This document shows positions 1 through 6,163 of a DNA stretch of 9,209 bases, in pieces; the stretch's first letter is position 1; the number at the start of each line of letters is the position of its first letter. The stretch is taken from positions 1-9,209 of the forward strand of contig USOZ01000053.1 in the NCBI GenBank assembly GCA_900556525.1, written 5' to 3'. This stretch comes from an uncultured Oscillospiraceae bacterium. Lineage in GTDB: Bacteria; Bacillota; Clostridia; Oscillospirales; Ruminococcaceae. The translations under genes and the position numbers were made by a program. The notes below the pieces were generated by a model that did not search any database, was not told where the DNA came from, and saw only the letters and a program-made list of their open reading frames with translations.

Positions 1-228
1 CAGCTCGTGCAGGCTCGGGCGGCGCAGATCCGCGTCGATAAGCAGGACGCGCTTTTCAAGCTGGCTGAAAGCTATTGCGAGATTTGCTGCGGTAGTGGTC
101 TTTCCCTCGCTTTTGCACTGACTCGTTACAACGACGGAGGAAAGAGAGCGCGCGGACATTGCCGAAAGCAGGTTCGCACGGATATTCTTGTAGACTTCGG
201 AAATGACGGGCGGAGTATTTTCGTTAAG
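1..228 (-). CDS. BY-kinase (CapB/CpsD-like), inverted N-terminal half, runs off window edge
   Basis: Read on the minus strand from about base 228 down to base 1, every codon is open and gives the front half of a bacterial tyrosine autokinase domain. In order: [20 protein letters not shown] (the usual pre-domain that contacts the neighbouring subunit), the strand SSVVVTS, a Walker A of the form CKSEGKTTT, helix [10 protein letters not shown], and a Walker A' strand [16 protein letters not shown]. These kinases bind ATP at Walker A/A' and phosphorylate tyrosines, controlling capsule or exopolysaccharide chain export with a membrane adaptor. The fragment ends at the window edge, about 50 residues before the segment that should join the C-terminal half, which lies on the opposite strand at 229-543. 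No in-frame ATG with a ribosome site precedes it, so it is not an independent gene start. Family identity is very sure; whether the arrangement is natural is not. Confidence 0.85.
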
Positions 229-237
229 GGACGAAAA
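218..237. other. Palindrome at the kinase inversion breakpoint
   Basis: TTTTCGT (218-224) and ACGAAAA (231-237) are perfect inverted repeats around a 6-base core, TAAGGG. The site covers the exact stretch where kinase homology switches from the minus strand (last clear residue LNENTPP, bases about 205-228) to the plus strand (first clear residue GRKM, bases 229-240). Two short arms around a 6-bp core resemble a recombinase crossover site, but 7-bp arms are short and the match could be chance. The partner copy, if any, lies outside the window. Confidence 0.45.
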
Positions 238-543
238 ATGGAACAGCTCATACGAACGCTTTACAGCTATTACCACTACATTGTGATCGACACCCCGCCG
301 CTGTGCGTTGCGAACGACGCGCTGCTGTTCGGGGGATATACCGCAGGCGTCGTTCTCGTTATACGCGAGAACAAAACGACCCACGCCGACCTAAAAAAAG
401 CGCTTCTCACGGTCTCTCTCGCGAAAGCCAATCTTATCGGCGCGGTAAAGACGCACTGCTCCGACCTGCGCGACGAGGTTTCCGATTACCGCAACGCTCT
501 TGCCGCAGAGGATCCCGACGCTGACGAGGATGAGGAAGAATGA
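229..543 (+). CDS. BY-kinase (CapB/CpsD-like), C-terminal half, detached from its N-terminus
   Basis: Plus-strand reading from [11 protein letters not shown] onward matches the second half of a CapB/CpsD-type tyrosine kinase. There is a helix like the family's 'S..KM..L...' segment, the Walker B-like strand YIVIDTPPL (280-303), NDALLF, the strand [12 protein letters not shown], a helix and LIGAVKT. The C-terminus is very acidic ([10 protein letters not shown]) and lacks the tyrosine cluster that such kinases usually autophosphorylate; one Tyr (SDYRN) remains. The same frame stays open back to base 7, but bases before about 229 are the antisense of the kinase N-terminus, so a 178-residue protein from base 7 would be a chimera. 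An ATG at 238 has no good ribosome site. The stop overlaps the next gene's ATG (ATGA at 540-543), implying coupled translation in an exopolysaccharide or surface operon. Confidence 0.85.
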   Translation, partial: GRKMEQLIRTLYSYYHYIVIDTPPLCVANDALLFGGYTAGVVLVIRENKTTHADLKKALLTVSLAKANLIGAVKTHCSDLRDEVSDYRNALAAEDPDADEDEEE

Positions 544-1556
544 TCGCTGCCGCAACGTGTATTGCGCTGCCGCTGCTGCTTGCGGCGTGTTCGGCGCTGA
601 AGAAAAAAGCTCTCGTATGCTCCGTATCGGGCGTTATTATCTTTTTAGGCACTTTTCTTTGCATAAGCTCGTTTTCGCCCGATATTTACGCGCAGTATCA
701 ACTGATCTCGGAGGGAAGCGCAAGTGCCTTTCCGATCGGATTTTCCTACCCCGCGCGACTGCTCGCGCCGATTTTTCCGGACAATACAGCATTTTGCACC
801 GTCCTGTCCGCAGTTTTCGCACTCTCCGTTTCATGCTATGCTTACCGTTTATCGGCATCCCCGTCCGTTTCGGCGGTGATATTTGCCGCGAGCGGCTTCT
901 GGCTTTATTTTGTACATGAACCCGTGATATTCTGCGCTGCGGCGCTTTGTATGCCGGCATTTAAATACGCTTCGCAAAGGCGATTTGTACGGTATGCCGC
1001 GCTTGTGCTGCTTGCAGCCTGCTTTTGTCCGGAAGCGCTGCTTCTTCTCGCTTTTTATCCCGTGCTGCTTTTCCCCGCCGAGCTTCCCCTGCTTATCGCA
1101 GGTCTGCTTGCGGGCGCCGCACTTTTGTTTATAGATCTCGGGGACGTCCTTTTTCAGTATATGTCCGCTTCGGTGCAGACATTCCCGCAGAACGGAATAT
1201 CCCCGCTTGTCCCCGCAGCATTTTTCCTGCTGTTCATTTTTGCGGCGCTTACCCGCCGTATGAATTCGGACAAGGACTACTCAGAAACTATGATAATTAC
1301 ACTTTTTGCGGCGGCTGCAATGTCACTGCTGAGTGTTTCGGATATTCGTTTTATGCCGCTTGCCGCAATGCTCGGTCTTTCGTCGGTCATCTCCGTGAGC
1401 GGAGAGCTTTTCGCGGTAGGAAAGCGGCTTGCCGCCATGACTTTCCGCGAAAATGAACAAAAGGCAAAGGTCGCGTTTACGGCTGCCGCCGCTGTTATCG
1501 CCGCAGTCTGGTACGGCTTCATACTGGTGCAGACGGGGGTGTTTGAATGGGTCTGA
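540..1556 (+). CDS. Polytopic membrane protein, EpsG/Wzy polymerase-like (diverged)
   Basis: 338 residues, almost entirely hydrophobic helices split by short loops, so an integral membrane protein with roughly 8-10 spans. The layout resembles EpsG-type polysaccharide polymerases. A first span is followed by DIYAQYQ (near 48-53) and a PIGF segment (65-68) where EpsG proteins have D..Y...Y and a P/GF motif. Later come YRLS and then a long helix pair with YASQRRFVRYAALVLLAA (143-160) before ALLLLAFYPVLL. The conserved His usually found before that last helix is replaced by CPEA. Such proteins join repeat units outside the membrane. Its ATG overlaps the kinase stop (ATGA), which fits a polysaccharide role. 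The family call is from pattern only; it could be a different membrane protein, and catalysis is uncertain. Confidence 0.55.
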   Translation: MIAAATCIALPLLLAACSALKKKALVCSVSGVIIFLGTFLCISSFSPDIYAQYQLISEGSASAFPIGFSYPARLLAPIFPDNTAFCTVLSAVFALSVSCYAYRLSASPSVSAVIFAASGFWLYFVHEPVIFCAAALCMPAFKYASQRRFVRYAALVLLAACFCPEALLLLAFYPVLLFPAELPLLIAGLLAGAALLFIDLGDVLFQYMSASVQTFPQNGISPLVPAAFFLLFIFAALTRRMNSDKDYSETMIITLFAAAAMSLLSVSDIRFMPLAAMLGLSSVISVSGELFAVGKRLAAMTFRENEQKAKVAFTAAAAVIAAVWYGFILVQTGVFEWV

Positions 1557-2086
1557 AAACCGATTCCTTTATCGCCGCTCATCCGATCGCCGCACGCTTC
1601 GCCGAAAAAAGGATACGCGCCGTTTTTGCGACAGGTACGGGCGAAAATATCTCCGTTCACGCCGCCGCAACATTCGCTTGTGCATTTCTCCTGTTCGGCG
1701 CGCCGTTTGAATGGGTCTATTACCTCGGATTTGCGGTAATGCTTGCCGTCTGGCTCAGCGCCGCGCTGCTTGCGGGCTTTATGAGGCAATGGCTTTTTCC
1801 CGTTTATTCCGCAGTACTGCGGTTTCTGCCGCTGCTGCTCCTCGGCGGACGCAATCCGCATACGGGCGCGCTCGACGAGCTGCTCACACAGCTCTGCTCA
1901 CTCGTGACCGACTGCGTTTTTGTTCCGCTTTATGCACTTGAACCCGACAGAACCATGCTCTGCGCAGTTTTCTTCGGAATTGAAGCGGCGCTCTTTATCG
2001 CGGGGATTTTCCTGCGGAAAAGCGCAAAGCAATCACGTTTTTACTGCAAAATAAGAATACAGATGCTACAACATCCTTCAAAGTAA
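1547..2086 (+). CDS. Small membrane protein of unknown function
   Basis: 179 residues, not recognised. A charged N-terminus of about 35 residues (MGLKTDSFIAAHPIAARF...) precedes hydrophobic segments near residues 38-55, 57-79, 83-100 and 137-156. A loop GGRNPHTGALDELLTQL lies between the third and fourth, and the tail is basic (RKSAKQSRFYCKIR). The start is an ATG inside the last codons of the upstream gene (10-bp overlap), with GGGGGTG at 1534-1540 as a plausible ribosome site. It lies between a polymerase-like membrane protein and a sortase-anchored surface protein, so a part in envelope assembly is a reasonable guess from context only. No catalytic motif is visible. Confidence 0.7.
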   Translation: MGLKTDSFIAAHPIAARFAEKRIRAVFATGTGENISVHAAATFACAFLLFGAPFEWVYYLGFAVMLAVWLSAALLAGFMRQWLFPVYSAVLRFLPLLLLGGRNPHTGALDELLTQLCSLVTDCVFVPLYALEPDRTMLCAVFFGIEAALFIAGIFLRKSAKQSRFYCKIRIQMLQHPSK

Positions 2087-2104
2087 GAAAGGCTGGTAAA
2101 AAAT

Positions 2105-3877
2105 ATGAAACTCAGGAAAATACTCTGCTCCGCGCTTGCGGCAATTATCGTGTTCGGCACGGTGCCTGCGGTCGGAATTACAGCGGGTGCGCAGCCGTCC
2201 GTCGGCGCTTCGGACGATACGACGATCGGCGACTTCCTTACCCTCAGCAGCTATATCCGCGCTGCTACGGGATACACGCTCGCGCAGTACCTCGCGCTTA
2301 TCGACAGCGGCGTTATCGCCAACCGCACTATTGAGCTTTCGCCCTCTGCGGGGAATTTTGTGGTAATGACAAAGGACGAGCTGCGTGAACTCGGAAAATA
2401 CCGCAATCTAAAGCTCAGCTTTAAAATCTCGAACAATACTATCGGATTTACATACAACACTTCCCTTACGGGCAGTCAGGCGAACAATATCAGCAATGCA
2501 ATGGCTTCGGGAGATCATTTCTTCCTCACGCTCTCTTTCTCGAAGGGAACCGACTCCAACGGCAATTCTTACATTGACATAAAGCGTTCTTCGGCGAACC
2601 CGAACACCGAAAGCCTTGATTACACGCTTTACGCTGCGGATTTCCGCACTCTCCTCGGCTGGAACAAGCTGATTGACGACTCGATCTTTGCGGATTCTCT
2701 CTATTATTATATGTACGAGATCAATCTCAACGACAAGGTTTCTTCCTCGCCGAGCAAGAGCCTTTCTTCGGGATACAACCTCAGTTTCACGCTCAATAAC
2801 GCGTCGCAGCACGGTATCAGAATAAAATATGAGACAAAAGATGACGCATACTACTCGAAAAAGCAGGTAATGAACATTCTCGAAAGCCTTATCAAGAAAT
2901 ATATCGGACTTTCGGACAGCGATACCGGAACGCTTGTGGATTACGTCAACAAGGTAGCGGACAGCATGGAAAGCACTATTCCCGATAAGCTGCTTACCGA
3001 AGATGATGTGAACAAGCTGATAGAAAAGTATTTCACAAATCACCGTGAGGAATTCATCTCCGCAGTCCTCAGCGACGAACGCTATACCGGACAGATTGAT
3101 AACCTCCAGAACGCGATCACGATAATCAACGACAAGCTCGCAACTTATCAGGTTCCGGACAGCCAGATAATCGACGTTGTAAAAAATCTTATTGAAAACG
3201 ACAGCTCCATACGCGATCTGCTCAAAGGCAAAGACGGTGCAGACGGTAAGGACGGCGCCGATGGTAAAGATGGTGTAAACGGCACGAACGGTAAAGACGG
3301 CGTAAATGGTACGAACGGTAAGGACGGCGCTGACGGCGAATCCTTTGAGGACTGGGCAAAGCGCAACTACGGAAGCGTTGAAAACTTCATCAACTCCGTT
3401 AGCTTTGAAGGCTGGGCGAAGAGAAATTACGGAAGCGTCGAGAACTTTATCAAGAATGTCACAGGAAAAGAGGGCGCAAACGGTAAATCCGCCTACGAAC
3501 TCGCTCAGGAACAGGGTTATAAGGGCACTCTCGCTCAGTGGCTCGAATCGCTCAAGGGCGAGGACGGCGAACCCGGACAGGACGGAGCAGACGGCGAGGA
3601 CGGTAAGGACGGCAGAGACGGCGTTGACGGACGCGACGGTAAGGACGGACAGGTCGTTTATGTAAACGGAACGTACGGACAGGTTCCCTCAAATACAGGA
3701 AACAGCACCCCGACCGCGGGAGACGTTACGCTCGACACCTCCAACACGACCTACGGAAAGGGCGGCGTTGTAAACCCGAATACAGGTATCGCGATAGGTC
3801 TTATTATTCCGGCTGCTGCCGCAGGCTCTGTTCTTCTCGTTAAGAAATCAGGCCGCAAAAGAGGCAGAAGAAAGTAA
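2105..3877 (+). CDS. Sortase-anchored cell-surface protein with collagen-like repeats
   Basis: 590 residues. A signal peptide (MKLRKILCSALAAIIVFG..., cleavage probably after Ala29) is followed by an unrecognised, Ser/Asn/Tyr-rich, probably beta-rich region to about 265. Next is a charged helical region (about 268-374) suited to a stalk or trimerising segment. Collagen-like Gly-X-Y triplets run 375-412 and 485-517, mostly GKD, GAD, GVN and GTN. Between them sit two 20-residue copies (413-432, 433-452) and a related SAYELAQ...GTLAQWLESL unit (462-484). The C-terminus has NPNTG (557-561), a hydrophobic span and KKSGRKRGRRK, a classic sortase signal of the NPxTG type. The product should be a fibre covalently fixed to the wall. 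A ribosome site GAAAGG (about 2088-2093) precedes the ATG. It is the last gene of the + strand cluster; no sortase gene is in the window. The ligand is unknown. Confidence 0.9.
   Translation: MKLRKILCSALAAIIVFGTVPAVGITAGAQPSVGASDDTTIGDFLTLSSYIRAATGYTLAQYLALIDSGVIANRTIELSPSAGNFVVMTKDELRELGKYRNLKLSFKISNNTIGFTYNTSLTGSQANNISNAMASGDHFFLTLSFSKGTDSNGNSYIDIKRSSANPNTESLDYTLYAADFRTLLGWNKLIDDSIFADSLYYYMYEINLNDKVSSSPSKSLSSGYNLSFTLNNASQHGIRIKYETKDDAYYSKKQVMNILESLIKKYIGLSDSDTGTLVDYVNKVADSMESTIPDKLLTEDDVNKLIEKYFTNHREEFISAVLSDERYTGQIDNLQNAITIINDKLATYQVPDSQIIDVVKNLIENDSSIRDLLKGKDGADGKDGADGKDGVNGTNGKDGVNGTNGKDGADGESFEDWAKRNYGSVENFINSVSFEGWAKRNYGSVENFIKNVTGKEGANGKSAYELAQEQGYKGTLAQWLESLKGEDGEPGQDGADGEDGKDGRDGVDGRDGKDGQVVYVNGTYGQVPSNTGNSTPTAGDVTLDTSNTTYGKGGVVNPNTGIAIGLIIPAAAAGSVLLVKKSGRKRGRRK
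3227..3340 (+). repeat. Collagen-like Gly-X-Y repeat block 1
   Basis: Coding repeat for about 13 consecutive Gly-X-Y triplets (residues 375-412 and G-E-S). At the DNA level it is built from near-identical units of GGTAAAGACGGC plus GTAAACGGCACGAAC, so slippage could change its length. There is almost no Pro, so stability would come from charged Lys-Asp pairs. Confidence 0.9.
3341..3460 (+). repeat. Tandem 60-bp coding repeat (20-residue module, two copies)
   Basis: Residues 413-432 and 433-452 are SFE(D/G)WAKRNYGSVENFI followed by NSV or KNV, two head-to-tail 60-bp copies. A third, more diverged relative is the SAYELAQEQGYKGTLAQWLESL unit at 462-483. All fit a short helix-turn-helix interruption inside the collagen-like stalk. 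Confidence 0.85.
3557..3655 (+). repeat. Collagen-like Gly-X-Y repeat block 2
   Basis: About 11 uninterrupted triplets (GED GEP GQD GAD GED GKD GRD GVD GRD GKD GQV; residues 485-517). It is more acidic than block 1 and has one Pro. It lies between the SAYELAQ-type module and the wall-spanning linker. Confidence 0.9.
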
Positions 3878-3889
3878 AAAATAAAAACG

Positions 3890-3917
3890 ACCCGCTGTTC
3901 ATGAATGTTCAGCGGGT
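3890..3917 (+). terminator. Hairpin terminator after the collagen-like gene
   Basis: Perfect 8-bp stem ACCCGCTG/CAGCGGGT with a 12-base loop, followed by a short T-rich run (TTATTAT). It sits 13 bp after the stop of the surface-protein gene and just before trmL. An A-rich stretch on its left would serve the minus strand. The U-tract is poor, so read-through into trmL is likely. Confidence 0.6.
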
Positions 3918-3937
3918 TTATTATCGAAAGGCAGATT

Positions 3938-4441
3938 ATGGAACTCAACATTGTTCTTGTCGAACCGCGTATCCCCCAGAATACGGGCAATATCGCGCGC
4001 ACCTGCGCGCTTACGGGCGCAAGACTTCATATCGTAAAGCCAATGGGCTTTGAAATTGACGACAGGCAGCTTAAACGCGCGGGGCTGGACTACTGGCACC
4101 TGCTCGACATAACCTATTACGAAAATCTGGACGACTTCTTCTCAAAAAATACCGACGGAGATTTCCGATATTTCAGCACAAAAGCGCTGAACAACTACTG
4201 CGACGTGCAGTACCAAGACCGCGTGTATATCGTTTTCGGGCGCGAAGATCAGGGGCTTCCCGAACAACTTCTCTACGAAAACAAGGAACGCTGCGTGCGT
4301 ATCCCGATGATCGACAACGAAGCGGCGCGCAGCCTTAACCTCTCGAACAGCGTTGCTATAGGCGCATACGAAGTGCTGAGGCAGTGGGGCTTCCCCGAGC
4401 TGAAAAACAAAGGCTCTCTCACAAAATTCCACTGGGAATAA
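3938..4441 (+). CDS. trmL: tRNA (cytidine(34)-2'-O)-methyltransferase TrmL
   Basis: 167 residues, SPOUT-fold methyltransferase that uses S-adenosylmethionine to methylate the ribose of the wobble base (C34 or cmnm5U34) in tRNA-Leu, acting as a dimer in the cytosol. All signature motifs are present: MELNIVLVEPRIPQNTGNIAR at the N-terminus (Asn15, Arg21), FGREDQGLP (100-108), and RIPM...RSLNLSNSVAIGAYEVLRQ (121-149), which forms the trefoil-knot cofactor site. The ATG at 3938 is chosen over an in-frame ATG at 3905 because homologues start at this point, GAAAGG (3926-3931) is spaced 6 bases away, and the earlier start lies inside the preceding hairpin. Length is normal for the family. It is a housekeeping gene with no obvious tie to its neighbours. 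Confidence 0.95.
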   Translation: MELNIVLVEPRIPQNTGNIARTCALTGARLHIVKPMGFEIDDRQLKRAGLDYWHLLDITYYENLDDFFSKNTDGDFRYFSTKALNNYCDVQYQDRVYIVFGREDQGLPEQLLYENKERCVRIPMIDNEAARSLNLSNSVAIGAYEVLRQWGFPELKNKGSLTKFHWE

Positions 4442-4453
4442 TCCCGCAAAAAC

Positions 4454-4492
4454 AAAAACTCGGAACGGTTCTTCGACGTCCCGAGTTTTTTT
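4454..4492. terminator. Bidirectional terminator between trmL and the ABC importer operon
   Basis: AAAAACTCGG (4454-4463) pairs with CCGAGTTTTT (4481-4490), a perfect 10-bp arm, extended inside by a few more pairs after one mismatch. It is followed by TTTTTTT on the plus strand and by TTTTTGTTTTTG when read on the minus strand. It lies between two convergent stops (4441 and 4506) and can end both transcripts. Confidence 0.92.
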
Positions 4493-4505
4493 ATCGCCTT
4501 AATTA

Positions 4506-5327
4506 TTATTCAGCTTCTGCATACTTTGCGGAAAGCTCGTTGATAGTGCCGTCTGCGAGCATCTTTTCAACGGTAGCGTTGATTTTATCGAGCATTTCGG
4601 TGTTGCCCTTTGCAACTGCGATTCCGTATTCCTCGGACTCGAAAGCGTCGTTGTCCTCAACGATCTTCAGACCCTCGTTGTCGCCAACGTACTTGAGAGC
4701 TGTTGCGGAGTCGATAACAACAACGTCGCACTTGCCATTGATAAGCTCAAGGATAGCTTCTGTACCCTTCTTGAACGCTTCATAAGGATAGCCGAAATCC
4801 TTTACGCAGGTTTCGCCTGTGTAACCCTGGATTACAACGATCTTCTTATCAGCCATATCGGAAGCCTTTTCAATAGCGGAATCTTCCTTAACGATCATTA
4901 CCTGCTTTGCTGTGTAGTATGTTGTCGAGAAGTCAACGGATTCTCTTCTTTCGTCGGTAGCAGTCATACCGGAAATAACCGCGTCGATCTGACCGTTCTG
5001 GAGAGCGATAAGAAGGGAGTCGAATTCCATGTTCTCGATTACGGGAGTCATGTTGTTGTCATCTGCAATCTGCTTTGCGATAGCAATGTCGATACCGTCG
5101 TACTGGTCGATAACGCCGTTTGCGGCAACAAATTCAAAGGGCGGGAATTCTGCGTTCGTACCGAACTTGATAGTGCCTGCGGAAGCGGTATTATCCTGAG
5201 CCGCGTCATTGTTTGCTGCGGAAGTTGTTGCGGCTGCGTCGTCCGACTTCTTTTCGGAACAGCCTGCAACGGATACAGCCATGAGGGCTGCTGCTGCTGC
5301 TAAAGCAAGAATTTTTCTGAGTTTCAT
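4506..5327 (-). CDS. Amino-acid ABC transporter substrate-binding lipoprotein
   Basis: 273 residues, family 3 solute-binding protein. The lipoprotein signal MKLRKILALAAAAALMAV ends in SVAGC, so Cys23 is lipidated and holds the protein on the outer face of the membrane. A Ser/Ala/Asp/Asn-rich linker (24-50) leads to the bi-lobed domain, which starts GTIKFGTNAEFPPFEF (about 52-66). It has the DAVISGMTATDERRESVDFS segment, whose Arg binds the substrate carboxylate in studied relatives. The exact amino acid cannot be read. The ATG at 5327 is preferred over one at 5363 because AAGGAG (5337-5342) lies 9 bases upstream and the signal peptide starts there. It is the last gene of the permease-ATPase-binding protein operon, after a 98-bp gap with two possible secondary structures. 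Confidence 0.95.
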   Translation of the reverse strand: MKLRKILALAAAAALMAVSVAGCSEKKSDDAAATTSAANNDAAQDNTASAGTIKFGTNAEFPPFEFVAANGVIDQYDGIDIAIAKQIADDNNMTPVIENMEFDSLLIALQNGQIDAVISGMTATDERRESVDFSTTYYTAKQVMIVKEDSAIEKASDMADKKIVVIQGYTGETCVKDFGYPYEAFKKGTEAILELINGKCDVVVIDSATALKYVGDNEGLKIVEDNDAFESEEYGIAVAKGNTEMLDKINATVEKMLADGTINELSAKYAEAE

Positions 5328-5336
5328 TTTAGTTTT

Positions 5337-5381
5337 CTCCTTAATTTTTATTTTGGGTTCCAAAAAACTGCCGTAAAGGAG
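5337..5381 (-). promoter_or_regulatory. Ribosome site of the binding-protein gene with a possible sequestering partner
   Basis: On the minus strand the SD AAGGAG (5342-5337) is preceded 33 bases upstream by its exact complement CTCCTT, inside GACCTCCTTTACGG (bases 5376-5381 hold the core). Pairing the two would hide the ribosome site. The stem is only 6 bp, so this is a hypothesis. Confidence 0.35.
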
Positions 5382-5403
5382 GTCTTTTGAAATTCCCTAT
5401 TTT

Positions 5404-5429
5404 ATAAATGCAGATCTCTCTGCGTTTAT
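5404..5429 (-). promoter_or_regulatory. Stem-loop between ATPase and binding-protein genes
   Basis: ATAAATGCAGA (5404-5414) and TCTGCGTTTAT (5419-5429) form an 11-bp stem (one G-T pair) with a 4-base loop that overlaps the ATPase stop codon. No T-run follows on the minus strand, so it is not a standard terminator. Such intercistronic hairpins often protect the downstream message or give partial attenuation, which would fit the higher amount of binding protein an importer needs. Confidence 0.55.
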
Positions 5430-6151
5430 TTCAGAACTTTACTTAAAAATCTGATCGTGCGCTCGTTTTTGGGATTGCTGAAAACTTCTTCGGGCGCGCC
5501 CTGTTCGAGAATATTTCCCTGATCCATAAATAACAGGCGGGTGCCGACTTCGCGGGCAAATCCCATTTCATGCGTAACTACGACCATTGTCATTCCCGAA
5601 TTCGCCAGATCTTTCATAACGTCGAGAACCTCGCCGACCATTTCGGGGTCAAGTGCGGAAGTCGGCTCATCGAAAAGCATTATTTCAGGCTCCATTGCGA
5701 GAGCGCGCGCAATAGCGACTCTCTGCTTCTGTCCGCCCGAAAGCTGATTCGGATAAGCGTCCGCCTTTTCGGAAAGCCCTACTCTTGCGAGCAGCTCCTT
5801 ACCTTTATTTTCAGCCTGTTCCTTTGTCATTTTCTTGAGCAGAACGGGCGCAAGCGTAATGTTGTCCATTATTTTGAGGTGCGGGAAAAGGTTGAACTGC
5901 TGAAAAACCATTCCCATTTTCTGCCTCATTCTGTTTACGTCTGCTTTCGGAGTGTTTATAAGCTCGTCGTCAATGTAAATTTCGCCCTCGGTCGGCGTTT
6001 CAAGCAGGTTAAGGCAGCGCAGAAACGTACTTTTTCCCGAACCCGAAGGTCCGATTATAACGACTACCTCGCCCTGTGAAATATGCTCGTTTATACCGTT
6101 GAGAACGTGCAGGTCGCCGAACGACATATGCAGATTGTTTACCTTTATCAT
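5426..6151 (-). CDS. Polar amino-acid ABC transporter ATP-binding protein (GlnQ/ArtP/HisP family)
   Basis: 241 residues, a full-length ABC ATPase of the polar amino-acid uptake class that powers import through the neighbouring permease. Motifs: Walker [10 protein letters not shown] (34-42), Q-loop in VFQQFNLFP (about 84), signature LSGGQ (137-141), Walker B IMLFDEP (157-163), D-loop SALDPE, and switch His194 in VVTHEM. The segment [20 protein letters not shown] and the ending [15 protein letters not shown] are typical of this class. It starts 12 bp after the permease stop. The ATPase-specific features do not reveal the substrate. Confidence 0.97.
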   Translation of the reverse strand: MIKVNNLHMSFGDLHVLNGINEHISQGEVVVIIGPSGSGKSTFLRCLNLLETPTEGEIYIDDELINTPKADVNRMRQKMGMVFQQFNLFPHLKIMDNITLAPVLLKKMTKEQAENKGKELLARVGLSEKADAYPNQLSGGQKQRVAIARALAMEPEIMLFDEPTSALDPEMVGEVLDVMKDLANSGMTMVVVTHEMGFAREVGTRLLFMDQGNILEQGAPEEVFSNPKNERTIRFLSKVLK

Positions 6152-6163
6152 TCCGCTTCCCCC

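Noticed and set aside
7..543. A single 178-residue plus-strand protein from base 7
   Set aside because: Its first about 74 residues are the antisense of the kinase Walker A half and match no family; only the part from about base 229 is real kinase.
3227..3343. CRISPR-like short regular repeats
   Set aside because: Repeat units are in frame and code for Gly-X-Y triplets, without unique spacers.
3905..3937. Earlier ATG for trmL adding 11 residues
   Set aside because: The codons fall inside the preceding hairpin and have no ribosome site; homologues start at MELNIVL-like sequence.
5328..5363. Earlier ATG for the binding protein (MEPKIKIKEKTK)
   Set aside because: It would put 12 charged residues ahead of a complete lipoprotein signal; the AAGGAG site fits the ATG at 5327.
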